DNA of 64,000 nucleotides from Gloeocapsopsis crepidinum LEGE 06123 (GCF_015207655.1 NZ_JADEWN010000016.1:18184-82183), one strand, 5' to 3'; counted from the first letter of the stretch, positions 19,280 through 29,072 are shown. Notes: a model not told the origin generated them from the letters alone. Program-made: numbers and translations.

Positions 19280-19816
19280 ATGGATTGGAACAAACTATTA
19301 CAGCCAGATCTCATTCTTGAAGGTTCTGTTCTGTGTTTAACACCTGATGTTCTGCAGCAGCATCAAATCAAAGGGCTAGTGTTAGACGTTGATGACACTC
19401 TTGTGCCTTTTAAAGTAACGGAAGCATCTCCAGATTTGCAGCACTGGGTTACACAAACTAGAGAAGTTGCCCAAATGTGGTTAGTTAGCAACAACACTAG
19501 TAATACGCGCATTGGTAGTATTGCTCGTTCTTTGGATCTTCCTTATATCTATGGTGCAGTGAAACCTTCTCGCCGCAAATTAAGGCAGGCGCTAGCTGCT
19601 ATGAATTTACCTGTTGAGCATGTTGCTATGGTGGGCGATCGCTTATTTACTGATGTGTTGGCAGGAAATCGCTTGGGAATGTTTACGATTTTAGTAGAAC
19701 CATTTGTGACTCCTGGTGAAGCCGTTCGTTCTCATCCAATACGTAACTTTGAAGTATTGCTGTCACAGTTTATTGGCATGTCACTACCAACCAAAAAACA
19801 GCCGGTGAAAAAATAA
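19280..19816 (+). CDS. YqeG family HAD-IIIA phosphatase
   Basis: 178 residues. HAD motifs: LVLDVDDTLVPF (nucleophile and acid Asp), LVSNNTS (motif II), KPSRRKLRQAL (motif III Lys) and MVGDRLFTDVLAGNRLGM (motif IV). The closest characterised relatives dephosphorylate phosphatidylglycerophosphate (PGP phosphatase of plants and cyanobacteria), which would fit a role in making the thylakoid lipid phosphatidylglycerol. That specific role is inference. Confidence 0.9.
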   Translation: MDWNKLLQPDLILEGSVLCLTPDVLQQHQIKGLVLDVDDTLVPFKVTEASPDLQHWVTQTREVAQMWLVSNNTSNTRIGSIARSLDLPYIYGAVKPSRRKLRQALAAMNLPVEHVAMVGDRLFTDVLAGNRLGMFTILVEPFVTPGEAVRSHPIRNFEVLLSQFIGMSLPTKKQPVKK

Positions 19817-20034
19817 GCTGCTTTCAAAAGAACAATCTTAAGAAAAAATTAAATTTCTGCAGTTAGCTGTCAATATCTGAAAATCTAGAAGATAGTTCAA
19901 AACGGGTCAGCCCCATAAAGACCTTGCCATAATACATATCTATATAATTATGTGGAGCGTCAGCCTTCAATGATATGAAGTTCTGGCGCTTTACAATTTA
20001 TAATTAAAATACTCGATCGAGCCTCTCTTCCTGA

Positions 20035-21138
20035 ATGCCACAAACATTGGTTGTCAAAATTGGCACTTCAAGTCTGACACAACCTGAAACAGGTCAACTA
20101 GCGCTTTCCACGATCGCTATGTTGGCAGAAGTTTTAACTCAATTGCGACGGCAAGGTCACAAAGTTGTTTTGGTATCATCTGGAGCAGTAGGAGTAGGTT
20201 GTGCGCGATTAGGTTTAGTCGAACGTCCACGAGCGATCGCAACAAGACAAGCAGTCGCCGCAGTTGGGCAAGGACGTTTAATCCGCGTATACGATGACTT
20301 ATTTACAACTCTACAACAACCAATAGCGCAGGTGCTATTAACCCGTAGTGACCTAATGGAACGGAGTCGCTATCTTAATGCCTATAACACTTTTCAGGAA
20401 CTGCTGAGTTTAGGAGTCATTCCTATCGTTAACGAAAATGACACAGTTGCTGTCGAAGAACTCAAGTTTGGCGATAATGATACGCTGTCTGCGTTAGTTG
20501 GAAGTTTAATTGAAGCAGATTGGCTATTTTTACTAACAGATGTCGATCGGCTATATTCTGCCGACCCGCGTTTTGTACCAGACGCTAAACCAATTATTCT
20601 GGTTGAAAATATTACACAGTTAGCTCATCTACAAGTAGGCGATCGCGGTTCGCAATGGGGCACAGGTGGTATGCTTACTAAAGTCTCAGCTGCAAGGATT
20701 GCTACTGCTGCGGGTGTTCGTACTGCAATTACTGATGGCAGATCTCCTCATAACATCAAACGAATTTTGCAAGGCGAACCGCTAGGGACACAATTTGAAC
20801 CACAACTTCAACCAACGAATGCCCGCAAGCGCTGGATCGCCTATGGTTTAATTCCTTCTGGTAAGCTTTACCTAGATTCAGGCGCTCTTACAGCAATTTG
20901 TCAAGGTGGAAAGTCTTTACTAGCGGCAGGAATAAGTGCCGTTGAGGGAGAATTTGATAGCCAAGAAGCAGTGCAGCTATGCGATCAGTATGGTAATGAA
21001 GTTGCTAGAGGCGTTGTTAATTATAGTAGCAATGAACTCCAGCAAATCCGTGGGCGACACTCTAGAGAAATTGCCACAATTTTAGGATATGAAGGTGCAG
21101 AAACTGTGATCCATCGTGATAATCTTGTACTTATTTAG
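20035..21138 (+). CDS. proB: Glutamate 5-kinase
   Basis: 367 residues. ProB phosphorylates glutamate in the first step of proline synthesis. The amino-acid kinase domain (1-~245) shows [37 protein letters not shown] and [14 protein letters not shown]-terminal PUA domain (~265-355) begins at [10 protein letters not shown] and contains [15 protein letters not shown]. The full two-domain form is typical of bacteria that regulate the enzyme by proline feedback. It stands alone, with a 218 bp gap upstream. Confidence 0.97.
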   Translation: MPQTLVVKIGTSSLTQPETGQLALSTIAMLAEVLTQLRRQGHKVVLVSSGAVGVGCARLGLVERPRAIATRQAVAAVGQGRLIRVYDDLFTTLQQPIAQVLLTRSDLMERSRYLNAYNTFQELLSLGVIPIVNENDTVAVEELKFGDNDTLSALVGSLIEADWLFLLTDVDRLYSADPRFVPDAKPIILVENITQLAHLQVGDRGSQWGTGGMLTKVSAARIATAAGVRTAITDGRSPHNIKRILQGEPLGTQFEPQLQPTNARKRWIAYGLIPSGKLYLDSGALTAICQGGKSLLAAGISAVEGEFDSQEAVQLCDQYGNEVARGVVNYSSNELQQIRGRHSREIATILGYEGAETVIHRDNLVLI

Positions 21139-21164
21139 ATTCTAAAATGAATATACTTCTTGCA

Positions 21165-21284
21165 AAAGTACTTAAACTGTCCTGTTGACCCCTTCACTTC
21201 ATTCGAGGGTGAACTCCGCGAAACATCTTTTAAGATTCTGCACTTCACTGCATTTCGTTGGGAATGACATCACCGCTTTTCGAC
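21165..21284. repeat. Probable dispersed repeat downstream of proB
   Basis: The sequence gaccccttcacttcattcga, then gggtgaactccgcg and cacttcactgcatttcgttg, looks like a repeat or decayed element between convergent genes. No second full copy was found in this window, so the call rests on style only. Confidence 0.3.
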
Positions 21285-22337
21285 TTATGCAAGAGGTTTA
21301 ATGAATTGCGTGTTTAAAATTCGTTCAGGCGCAACAATCGCAAAACGCACGTTTAACCCTTTCATTGCTGAACTTATGTATGATAATAATGCGTAAATAA
21401 AGACAATAATACCAAGCATTTCTAAAAATTCTTCAATACCTGCTATCATCGCATAGACCATACTTTGTTCGCCGTGAAGATCTGCATAGTATCCACCAAC
21501 GGCTTCTACACCAAGTGCACCACTTATAAATATTGTGCCTGCTAACAAAATTAGTTGACGAGTCTTGCTTGGTAAATTTCTGAGAAACCGTCTAAAGACC
21601 AATAAGCACAGTAAGACAAATATAGCGCCAGGAATTATCCAAGTATAATAAAGCAAACCGCCAGTATTGAGTTTAGAACGCAAAGGCTCTACTGTTCGCT
21701 CGTGAAGACTAATAATCTCATCAGTAGCAAGATAAAGAAAAATTATCGATAGTGCCATCCAGTAACGAACGAAGCGATCGCCTCTTACTTGCTTAGCATA
21801 AGCAATGATTGCTAATAAAATTGAACTAGTTAACAGTAGACTCGTTGCATAAAGTGTTGGAATATTGAATTCTCGATTTAAGTTAAAAAGTTCGGCAAGA
21901 AAATCTCTAGAAAAGTAATCAGGTAGAAAGTACTCAGTAAATTGCCCTAATAAATGAGCACATAGAAGGGCAACTGCAATATAAAGGAGTATCCGAAAGG
22001 TTTTTTGAGGAAGAACAGAAATTTCTAATACTTGATGTGGTACATATACCTGTTTTTGTGCGTCTATTTGTTGTGGAATTTGATGATTTTGAATTACATC
22101 AAAGTTTTTCTGAGAATTACGCTCTGGTAAAACAACTTTTTCAACTAGGTACTCAAGCGTTTGCCGTTTAACCCAACCTTGATTTACTAAGATTTCTCCT
22201 ATGCGCTTTTTTTCTGACTGCTGAGCCACAAGTGCTGCTTGCAATTGCTCTGAATTGATAAAACCGGCTTCAATGAGATATCTTCCCAGCAGTTTCTGCT
22301 GCTCGCTATTTTTCTTAACCCTGCTCACTATTAGCAA
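21285..22337 (-). CDS. Membrane protein with N-terminal MshEN/GspE-N-like domain
   Basis: Up to 350 residues. TTG at 22337 is the longest start, and GTG at 22328 has better spacing to the purine-rich AGGATGAGGAA. Residues ~15-70 (LLGRYLIEAGFINSEQLQAA, then KRIGEILVNQGWVKRQTLEYL) match the GspE/MshE N-terminal fold that in other proteins binds cyclic-di-GMP or partner proteins. After a linker, about seven membrane helices follow (~115-330), with charged loops such as DEIISLHERTVEPLRSKL. No known transporter or enzyme family is recognised. The fusion suggests a membrane sensor or regulator. A perfect 8 bp inverted repeat lies just upstream. Confidence 0.7.
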   Translation of the reverse strand: MLIVSRVKKNSEQQKLLGRYLIEAGFINSEQLQAALVAQQSEKKRIGEILVNQGWVKRQTLEYLVEKVVLPERNSQKNFDVIQNHQIPQQIDAQKQVYVPHQVLEISVLPQKTFRILLYIAVALLCAHLLGQFTEYFLPDYFSRDFLAELFNLNREFNIPTLYATSLLLTSSILLAIIAYAKQVRGDRFVRYWMALSIIFLYLATDEIISLHERTVEPLRSKLNTGGLLYYTWIIPGAIFVLLCLLVFRRFLRNLPSKTRQLILLAGTIFISGALGVEAVGGYYADLHGEQSMVYAMIAGIEEFLEMLGIIVFIYALLSYISSAMKGLNVRFAIVAPERILNTQFIKPLA

Positions 22338-22356
22338 TTCCTCATCCTAATGATTA

Positions 22357-22384
22357 CGTTGCCACTGACTGTTACATGGCAACG
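22357..22384. promoter_or_regulatory. Perfect inverted repeat upstream of MshEN-like membrane gene
   Basis: CGTTGCCA (22357-22364) is repeated inverted as TGGCAACG (22377-22384) with a 12-base spacer, about 20 bp before the TTG start of the minus-strand gene. It could be an operator or a 5' UTR hairpin. Confidence 0.45.
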
Positions 22385-23042
22385 CATTCTCTTTATCAAG
22401 AGCCTTTATAATATCATTGGCTTAAGCTTTGGTTAAGAGTAGTTTAAGAAAAATTGTTCAAAGCAGGCTAAAAATAATATTTACTTAAAGATTGATGCAC
22501 CTCGGCTCTTAAGTGTTACTTTAGGTGAGAAAATATTGCTACTTGAGTAGATAGCCAACCTCAGCAAGTCATTTATCTACTTGAAACGATTCTGTAAGTA
22601 GCATTCCATAATCCAACAGCTTTCCAACATTTCTACTCTATATACGTACTGAAATCGTCGTGGATTTAATATCAATTCAGTAGTAGAATCGAATAAAGGT
22701 TGGTTTAAATATTGCAAAATTGGAAATTTTGTAATTGTATACTTTAAATTCATAGCTAATTTTTTTTGGATGTATATGACAATAAGCAAATTTTATTGAG
22801 AATAAAGAACTCAAATACAATTTGCTGCTGATTCAACAGTGCCATAACTCCAAATTATTTTTCCTGGTGAAGATTACTGAATATTAAAATGATTTTGAGC
22901 TTACATCTGTAATTTTGCGGTTGTAGATAAGCTTGAGTTGTGTTTTAAATAATTAGTTGAATAATAAAAATCAAAACTTTGCTGCTCTGGTAAGAAGTAT
23001 CTTGAGAAAATAGGTGTAAGTCGTCAGTACAATTACTTTCTA
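22385..23042. other. AT-rich intergenic region
   Basis: About 660 bp between the membrane gene and the TetR gene. A 70-codon minus-strand frame at 22577-22789 lacks a ribosome site and coding character. No repeat, tRNA or terminator was recognised. Confidence 0.4.
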
Positions 23043-23630
23043 CTAACGAAGTGCTACTTTTAAAAAAAAGCGAATATTGTCAAAACCTCGGTGTAAGCGG
23101 GCAGGCTGTTTGTATAGGCGTTCCATCAAAAGAACACCTTCAATCATCGCGAGTAGTTGTTCTGCTAGTTCATTAGGGTTAATATTTGGTTGGAGTTGAG
23201 TTTGTCCTGCTTGTAGCAATTGTGCGATCGCATTTTGCCATTCATCAAAAACCTGCACCAAATGTTCTTGAAAAGAGCTATCGTGTGCTACTAAATCTAC
23301 GATCAAATTACCCAAGAGACAGCCTGCACAATTAGGATCGGTAAGATGCTTTTCTTCTAAGCGATCAATCATCCAAAAGAGGTTAGCGATCGGATCTTCA
23401 GAAGCATTCATTGCAGGGATGAGGATAGCAGCTTTAAGCTCATTCCATTTAAAGTCAATAAGCGCGTGAGCAAGTTCGTCTTTTGACTCAAAGTAGTTAT
23501 AGAAACTACCAGAAGACACCTGACTTACTGCAAAAAGTTCCTTCAGTCCAGTTGATTGAATACCTTGGCGATGAATCAGTTCTCCCACGGAGGACAGTAT
23601 GTCCTCACGAGTACGCTTGAGATTGACCAT
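23043..23630 (-). CDS. TetR/AcrR family transcriptional regulator
   Basis: 195 residues. The N-terminal DNA-binding part shows the TetR pattern: TREDILSSVGELIHRQGIQ, then a helix-turn-helix TGLKELFAVSQVSSGSFYNY and FESKDELAHALI. The C-terminal part (60-190) is the ligand/dimer domain and includes DPNCAGCLLGNLIVDL with two Cys (CAGC), which recalls the cysteine-containing LfrR/NemR-like group. It is the last gene of the cyanase cluster on the minus strand, 65 bp after cynS, and is the obvious local regulator. Inverted repeats TAGAA-NN-TTCTR upstream of osmC and of the rhodanese gene are candidate operators. Confidence 0.92.
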   Translation of the reverse strand: MVNLKRTREDILSSVGELIHRQGIQSTGLKELFAVSQVSSGSFYNYFESKDELAHALIDFKWNELKAAILIPAMNASEDPIANLFWMIDRLEEKHLTDPNCAGCLLGNLIVDLVAHDSSFQEHLVQVFDEWQNAIAQLLQAGQTQLQPNINPNELAEQLLAMIEGVLLMERLYKQPARLHRGFDNIRFFLKVALR

Positions 23631-23695
23631 AAATGTAAGTAGCCGCTATTCCACCATTTTCTATCTTATTTCTGTTATTTCTGTTACAGCAAATG

Positions 23696-24142
23696 TCACC
23701 ACTTCTTATAAGGCAAAAATTTGCCATTCATAATCACTTTGACGCGATCGCCTTTGGGGTCTTCTTCTTTTTCCACCTCTAGCGTAAAATCAATAGCACT
23801 CATAATGCCATCACCAAACTTTTCATGCACTACCTCTTTGATAGGCATTCCATAAACTTGCATAATTTCGTAGAAGCGATAAACCAGCGGATCAGTAGGT
23901 ACGACTGGACCTAATCCCTTTGCTGGACAAGCTGTAAGTTCTGGCAATAAATCTTGACTGAGATTTAAGGCGTGTAGGATTTTACTTGCTTCATCTTCCG
24001 AAGCGCTAGCTTGACGGTAAAGCACTGTAGCAATCCAGACTTCGTCACGTCCAACAGCTTTTTCAAGATCGGCAAAGCTGATGCCTTTTGCTTGCTTTGC
24101 AGCTAGTAGTTTTTTGGTAATTTCAGGAATCTCAACTGACAT
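23696..24142 (-). CDS. cynS: Cyanase (cyanate hydratase)
   Basis: 148 residues, the usual length. Cyanase decomposes cyanate with bicarbonate to ammonia and CO2, supplying nitrogen and carbon and removing a toxic carbamoylating agent. The catalytic triad is intact: Arg89 and Glu92 in [14 protein letters not shown], and Ser115 in [10 protein letters not shown]. The N-terminal half is the helical DNA-binding-like domain ([20 protein letters not shown]). It lies 20 bp downstream of the ABC ATPase gene, so it is in one unit with the importer. Cyanobacterial cyn genes are typically under NtcA control. Confidence 0.97.
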   Translation of the reverse strand: MSVEIPEITKKLLAAKQAKGISFADLEKAVGRDEVWIATVLYRQASASEDEASKILHALNLSQDLLPELTACPAKGLGPVVPTDPLVYRFYEIMQVYGMPIKEVVHEKFGDGIMSAIDFTLEVEKEEDPKGDRVKVIMNGKFLPYKKW

Positions 24143-24162
24143 TACTTACTCCTTGCATTTTA

Positions 24163-25044
24163 TTAAGGTTTAACTTTGATGCGTGCTTCCTCCACAGCAC
24201 GAGTTTCCTGGGATAAGTGCATTTCTAACTCAGCTTTTAGCTCGTGGTAGGCTGGGTATTGATCTAAGGATTCACGCCTGCGCGGTCGTGGAAAAGGAAT
24301 ATCTAAAACTTCAGCAATTCGTGCCGCAGGACCTCTTGTCATCATGACAATCTTGTCAGAGAGTAACAATGCTTCTTCGATACTATGAGTGATGAGAATA
24401 ACGGTTTGTCGCTGTTGTTCCCAAATTCGAGCAACTTCGTCTTGCAGAAAACCACGAGTGAGTGCATCTAAGGCGCCAAACGGTTCGTCCATGAGCAAGA
24501 TTTTGGGGTTAATAGCCAATGCACGAGCAATGCCTACCCTTTGTTTCATTCCTCCTGATAGTTCGTGAGGATGCTTACGTTCAGCACCGCGTAGCCCTAC
24601 TAAATCAATGTACTCGCGGGCAATGTTTTTCTGTTCAACAATAGTCATGTGTGGATACACTGTCTCAATTGCAAAGCGAATATTCTCAAAAACAGTCATC
24701 CACGGCATTAATGCGTAGTTTTGAAATACAACTCCGCGATCGGGACCAGGTTTAGAAATTTCAACTTCATTGAGTTTGATTGAACCGCGAGTTGGTGGGG
24801 TAAGTCCAGCGATAATATTTAGTAGAGTCGATTTGCCACAGCCGGATGGACCAATAATTGACACAAAAGTGTTAGCTTCAACTTCTAGGTTGATGTCTGC
24901 AAGCGCTACAAAATCTGGTGAAGTCTGTCGTAGTAACTTGTCTTGCCAACTTTGCCGCCCAGGATAAATTTTGAAGACATGATTCAATGCAAGTTGAGCA
25001 GAAGTAGAGCTAATGTCAACAGGATCAACGTGTGAAGAAATCAT
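24163..25044 (-). CDS. cynD: ABC transporter ATP-binding protein, nitrate/cyanate type
   Basis: 293 residues. Full ABC motifs: Walker [21 protein letters not shown]-loop [13 protein letters not shown], signature [17 protein letters not shown] and Walker [13 protein letters not shown], with the switch His in [12 protein letters not shown]. The sequence is of the NrtD/CynD/TauB group. It energises import through the permease encoded upstream. The 228 bp gap to the permease gene is unusually wide and is filled with dispersed repeats. The gene name rests on linkage to cynS. Sulfonate or nitrate import is the alternative. Confidence 0.88.
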   Translation of the reverse strand: MISSHVDPVDISSTSAQLALNHVFKIYPGRQSWQDKLLRQTSPDFVALADINLEVEANTFVSIIGPSGCGKSTLLNIIAGLTPPTRGSIKLNEVEISKPGPDRGVVFQNYALMPWMTVFENIRFAIETVYPHMTIVEQKNIAREYIDLVGLRGAERKHPHELSGGMKQRVGIARALAINPKILLMDEPFGALDALTRGFLQDEVARIWEQQRQTVILITHSIEEALLLSDKIVMMTRGPAARIAEVLDIPFPRPRRRESLDQYPAYHELKAELEMHLSQETRAVEEARIKVKP

Positions 25045-25094
25045 AGTACGTCAATTGACTTAATTAAAAATTGCAGAGTTAAGGCTACCCAAGC

Positions 25095-25262
25095 AAAGTT
25101 TTAAGTTTTGAATTCTAAAGAATTTTGAGTTTTGGAAAGCGTAGCATGCACAGAGGCATTTATTTTTAATTTTCTTAACTCATAACTCAACACTCTTTAC
25201 GAGTAACTCATAACTCTAAATTGGTGGACTTTGTTTGTGTAGCAGCGAATTCATCCGCACTC
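25095..25262. repeat. Dispersed repeats inside the importer operon
   Basis: 25121-25215 repeats the order seen at 13713-13800: ttgagttttggaaagcg, gaggcatttattt, ttaactcataactcaacac. Next to it, ttgtttgtgtagcagcgaat followed by tcatccgc (25231-25258) resembles 56496-56547 (gttttgtttgtaag and tagcagcgaatttattcgc). The tract separates the permease and ATPase genes. Confidence 0.65.
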
Positions 25263-25272
25263 GCATTCATGG

Positions 25273-26115
25273 TTATCGTTGTCCAAAAGAAACCCAAGTT
25301 TGTAGTAATCCAAATAGCCGATCTAGCAGTAACCCAACTAGTCCAATGACAATAATCGCGGTGAGGATGCTAGTAATTTCTAAGTTGTTCCACTCGTTCC
25401 AAATAAAGTAGCCTACTCCAGTTCCGCCAACCAAAATTTCTGCTGCTACGATAACTAACCAAGCAATTCCAATACTGATGCGTAATCCAGCAACAATACT
25501 AGGTGCAGCCGCAGGGAGAATGACTTTCCAAATCGTTCGCCAGCGCGAAGCGCCCAAGGTACGCGCTACATTAAGTACCGCAGGATCGACATTGCTCACT
25601 CCAAATTTAGTATTAATCAGAGTAGGCCAAAGGCTAGTAATCGCGATGACGAATAAAGCAGTGTTTTCTGAGTCTTTGAGTAAGCCAAGTCCTAATGGCA
25701 GCCATGCAAGAGGAGAGACTGGTTTGAGAACTTGAATGTAGGGATCTACAGCCTTAGAAATAACGTCAGATAGTCCGATTAAAATACCCAAAGGAATCGC
25801 GATCGCAGAACCAATTAAAAATCCTGTCACAACCCTTCTCAAACTTGCCAGGACGTGCCAGCCAATGCCTTTATCATTGGGACCGTAGTCGAAGAATGGA
25901 TCAGAAACCCAACCCCAAAACGCTTGTAATGTTCTACTCGCAGATGGCACTAGTTGAGAAAAGACATTTAACTGAACTCCTAATTCCCAAGCGCCCAGAA
26001 ACACAATCAACACAACCAAGAACAAAGCCAATGCTTGTAAGTTGCTGTTCCAGATGGGTACGAGTTTACGGCGTTGTGGTAGTGAATTAGCCATGAATCT
26101 AACAAATGGCATCAA
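25273..26115 (-). CDS. cynB: ABC transporter permease, nitrate/cyanate type
   Basis: 280 residues with about six membrane helices. The EAA loop region reads VARTLGASRWRTIWKVILPAAAPSI, typical of the NrtB/CynB/SsuC family. LGLLKDSENTALFVIAITSLWPT and GVGYFIWNEWNNLEITSI also fit this group. It forms the membrane channel for the solute-binding protein encoded 2 bp upstream. The substrate is probably cyanate or a related anion given cynS downstream. Confidence 0.9.
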   Translation of the reverse strand: MMPFVRFMANSLPQRRKLVPIWNSNLQALALFLVVLIVFLGAWELGVQLNVFSQLVPSASRTLQAFWGWVSDPFFDYGPNDKGIGWHVLASLRRVVTGFLIGSAIAIPLGILIGLSDVISKAVDPYIQVLKPVSPLAWLPLGLGLLKDSENTALFVIAITSLWPTLINTKFGVSNVDPAVLNVARTLGASRWRTIWKVILPAAAPSIVAGLRISIGIAWLVIVAAEILVGGTGVGYFIWNEWNNLEITSILTAIIVIGLVGLLLDRLFGLLQTWVSFGQR

Positions 26116-26117
26116 GC

Positions 26118-27710
26118 TTAAACGTTGAATTTTTGATTTTGTTGTTCTAAATAAGCAGCAGGATTTGCTGGATCAAAAGTGTCAAACTTCAGATTTTCTA
26201 CTCTGGTTTCTTCATTCGGAGGATTTTGCCCTAATTCTTGGGCAAGTTCTCTTGCTAAATCAGTCATGTAAATCTGTTCGGCAATCTGAGGATAGTCGGC
26301 TTTCTCAGTTGGCATCAAATCCCAGCGCACTAACTGCGAGGAGATCCACTTAGCAAAGCTTTTCCAAGGATAAGGATCAAACCCAACGCGATCCGGCACA
26401 TTTAACGTATTTCCCAATCCATCTTCAAAGTTACCTGTCATCACTGCTTGCAACACAGGTTCGGGCTGGTTGAGGTAGCGACGTTCTGATAAGACTTTGG
26501 CAATTTCTGTACGATTTTCAGCAGCGTTGGCGTGTGCAGCACCATCAATAATTGCTTTGTTGACTGCACGGAAGGTGTTAGGATGCGCATCAATCCACTG
26601 TTGGCTAGCAGCAAAAGCACAACAAGGATGACCATCCCACAGATCTTTTGTCAACATATGGATGTAACCAATGCCTTCAAATACTGCACGTTGACCGAAG
26701 TTATCAGGCATCAGAAAAGCATCAATCTGCCCTGCTGACATTTGGGCAACGGAGTCTGGTGGTGGCACAATCTGGATAGCAACATCGGTGTCTGGATTCA
26801 AGCCTCCAGAAGCTAAATAATAGCGTAATAGTAGGTTGTGCATGGAATAGGGAAAAGGAACTGCAATTGTCATTCCCTTAAAGTCCGCAGGACCTTGAAT
26901 TTTGTCTCGGTGTTTAAGAGCAACAGCAATCGACTGTCCATTAATGTTTTCGATGCTTGCAAGTTGAATTGGGAAAGTTGTCGAACCTAAACCCAGCGTC
27001 ACGGCGATTGGCATGGGTGAAAGCATATGATAAGCATCAAGTTCACCTGCGATCGCTGACTCTCTTACTGCTGCCCAGTTAGGCATTTTCCGCAAGGTTA
27101 CGTTTAAGCCATGCTTTTGATAAAAGCCTAAGGGTTCTGAAATGACAATCGGAGTTGCACAGGCAATTGGAATAAAACCAATATTTAAATCTGTTTTTTC
27201 TAAGTTTCCAGGAGTGCTTGCTTCTGGTGACGATTGTGAAGTATTAATATTATTCTCGCCCGCACAGCTTGCTAGCGTTACAATCGCTGCTGTTGCTGCC
27301 ACTTTGATTAAAAAATCTCTGCGCCGAAATTTACTCGCCCGCAAAGTATCATTAAAAAAAACTGTCGCATGAGAACCAAATGCAGCTGCGAATGCTTCTT
27401 CTAATCCTCCTGCTTGTTTGATCAGCTCGTTACATATTTGCTGCTGTTTTGGTTCAGCTTTAGCAAGTATTTGCTGCACTAAAGCTTGTCTGAATTCTGC
27501 ATAAATATTTTTTTCGGCTAGCTTTAACGTTTCAGGTTTGTATTGCCCCATTGCAATTAGATCAGCAACTAAATCTACTGGATCTTGAGGCATTCCTTCC
27601 ATAAATCTCCAATGTTCTTCTGATGTATGAAAGCCACCACAAGAGCATCTTGACATGAAGCTATTTAAATTATAAGTCTTTCTAATTTTAGTATTGAGAA
27701 AAGCTACCAT
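26118..27710 (-). CDS. cynA: ABC transporter substrate-binding protein (NrtA/CynA type) with extra N-terminal domain
   Basis: 530 residues as the longest frame. A second ATG at 27656 would start at MSRCSCGGFHTSEEHW. A Tat signal appears only at residues ~127-149 (SKFRRRDFLIKV, then lipobox TLASC, Cys149), so about 110-130 residues precede the signal. That leader contains a Cys-Ser-Cys-Gly-x-x-His motif and helical segments (DLVADLIAMGQYKPETL). After Cys149 the protein is an NrtA/CmpA/SsuA-like binding protein: LNIGFIPIACATPIVISEPL, GFYQKHGLNVTLRKMPNWA, SMHNLLLRYYLASGGLNPDT and QIDAFLMPDNFGQRAV. It captures the anion in the periplasm as a lipoprotein. The leader could be a cytosolic domain kept until Tat export. 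Confidence 0.85.
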   Translation of the reverse strand: MVAFLNTKIRKTYNLNSFMSRCSCGGFHTSEEHWRFMEGMPQDPVDLVADLIAMGQYKPETLKLAEKNIYAEFRQALVQQILAKAEPKQQQICNELIKQAGGLEEAFAAAFGSHATVFFNDTLRASKFRRRDFLIKVAATAAIVTLASCAGENNINTSQSSPEASTPGNLEKTDLNIGFIPIACATPIVISEPLGFYQKHGLNVTLRKMPNWAAVRESAIAGELDAYHMLSPMPIAVTLGLGSTTFPIQLASIENINGQSIAVALKHRDKIQGPADFKGMTIAVPFPYSMHNLLLRYYLASGGLNPDTDVAIQIVPPPDSVAQMSAGQIDAFLMPDNFGQRAVFEGIGYIHMLTKDLWDGHPCCAFAASQQWIDAHPNTFRAVNKAIIDGAAHANAAENRTEIAKVLSERRYLNQPEPVLQAVMTGNFEDGLGNTLNVPDRVGFDPYPWKSFAKWISSQLVRWDLMPTEKADYPQIAEQIYMTDLARELAQELGQNPPNEETRVENLKFDTFDPANPAAYLEQQNQKFNV

Positions 27711-27818
27711 GATTTATTTTTATTTAGTTATTTTTTTATGTTGCTTTCTGTCGAAGTCTTGAATACGTAAACTTCTCTATCTTCAAATATTTTTGAAACA
27801 ATGACTCTATTCAATTGA

Positions 27819-29072
27819 TTAAACAGCAGTATCTTTCATTTGAGACAAAACTTTTCTTAGATGCTTTAATGCAGGAGTTACCATTGCTACAAAATAAGCT
27901 TCTCGCAGCTTTCTAGAAACGGTGCTACCTTCTAAATAAGCTTTAGCACCTAAATGTAACATTGCAGATTGCGCAGCACGTAAAGCAAGTTCTGAGGCTG
28001 TTGCACGAGCTTGGACAACTTTTTTAAAGAAATCATTTCGGATAGATTCAGGTGACTGTATCTCTGTTGCCAAGATATAAGTATGTAAGCGTAGAGATTC
28101 AAGTTCATTTTCTAAATTTTCTACGCAATCATCAAGAAAACAATTGACATGAGCTAGACGTTTATTTGCTTCTTGCATCAACTCAATACAGCTGGAGACT
28201 AATCCTAAACCCATTCCTACCTGAGTTAAAACGAAACCAGCTCTAATTTGTTCAACATACTCTTCACAAGGTGCTGCTAAAACAAATGTATTAGGTACAA
28301 AAACATCTTTGAAAATACAGGCGTAAGTATTGCTACCTTCTAAGGCAATAAAATGAGAATTGCAACGTAAAGTTAATCCTGGGAAACTGTCAGTAACAAT
28401 TGCCATTAAGTAGTCATTGGAATTAATTATTTGAGCTGCGATCGCAAAGTAATGCTCTGAACCAATATTGGATACCCAGGGTAAAGTACCATTGAGTATA
28501 TATCCACCTTTCTTACGTTGCGCAACTAAAGCAATTTTCTCAATTCCAGCAAAATGCTTCATTGGGTTAGATAACCCTGTACCTGCTATGATTTGTGCGC
28601 TTGCTACTTTGGGTAAAACGTTTCTTAGCAAGTATTCATTATCACTATTTTGTAGATACCACGTACAGGCAAACTGACACCAAGTAATAAACCCTGTGTT
28701 TAGGCATTCTTGAGAAATTGCCTCAATCATCTGTACCGGAAATTTTAGCCCTTGATGTCCAGCACCACCGTATTGTTTGGGAACACTTTGCCCAAATCCA
28801 CCAATCGCACCAAGGTTTTGTAAAAACGCTTTTGGATATTCACCTTTCTCATCAATATCTTTGACTCTAGGCTTTAATTCTAAGTTAATGAGATTTTGAA
28901 GATTTTGAGCGATCGCATCACTATTTGAGTCTGGTAATGGCGTATTTTCAACTAGCAGATCTTGAACCGTATGAATATGGGAATGCATCGCAAATTCTCT
29001 TTCAAGTTGATTACAAAATATAGGCTCAACCCCAATATTTATTTTGTTGCTACTCATAGGATTGAGCCTCAT
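27819..29072 (-). CDS. Acyl-CoA dehydrogenase-like flavoprotein, possible flavin-dependent monooxygenase
   Basis: 417 residues. The fold is that of acyl-CoA dehydrogenases: an N-terminal helical part (VKDIDEKGEYPKAFLQNLGA, then GGFGQSVPKQYGGAG), a central beta domain (GTGLSNPMKHFA, then GGYILNGTLPWVSNIG) and a C-terminal helical part. The usual catalytic Glu region (Y-E-G-T) near the end is not seen; the corresponding area reads LREAYFVAMVTPAL. This is more like the SfnB/DszC group, which uses reduced FMN and oxygen on sulfur or nitrogen compounds. The neighbours are OsmC and rhodanese upstream, the importer and cyanase downstream. I infer an oxidative step on the imported compound. A start at 29057 (MSSNKINIG) is equally possible. 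Confidence 0.78.
   Translation of the reverse strand: MRLNPMSSNKINIGVEPIFCNQLEREFAMHSHIHTVQDLLVENTPLPDSNSDAIAQNLQNLINLELKPRVKDIDEKGEYPKAFLQNLGAIGGFGQSVPKQYGGAGHQGLKFPVQMIEAISQECLNTGFITWCQFACTWYLQNSDNEYLLRNVLPKVASAQIIAGTGLSNPMKHFAGIEKIALVAQRKKGGYILNGTLPWVSNIGSEHYFAIAAQIINSNDYLMAIVTDSFPGLTLRCNSHFIALEGSNTYACIFKDVFVPNTFVLAAPCEEYVEQIRAGFVLTQVGMGLGLVSSCIELMQEANKRLAHVNCFLDDCVENLENELESLRLHTYILATEIQSPESIRNDFFKKVVQARATASELALRAAQSAMLHLGAKAYLEGSTVSRKLREAYFVAMVTPALKHLRKVLSQMKDTAV

Noticed and set aside
22577..22789. 70-codon frame on the minus strand
   Set aside because: AT-rich intergenic sequence, no ribosome site, no recognisable composition or domain.
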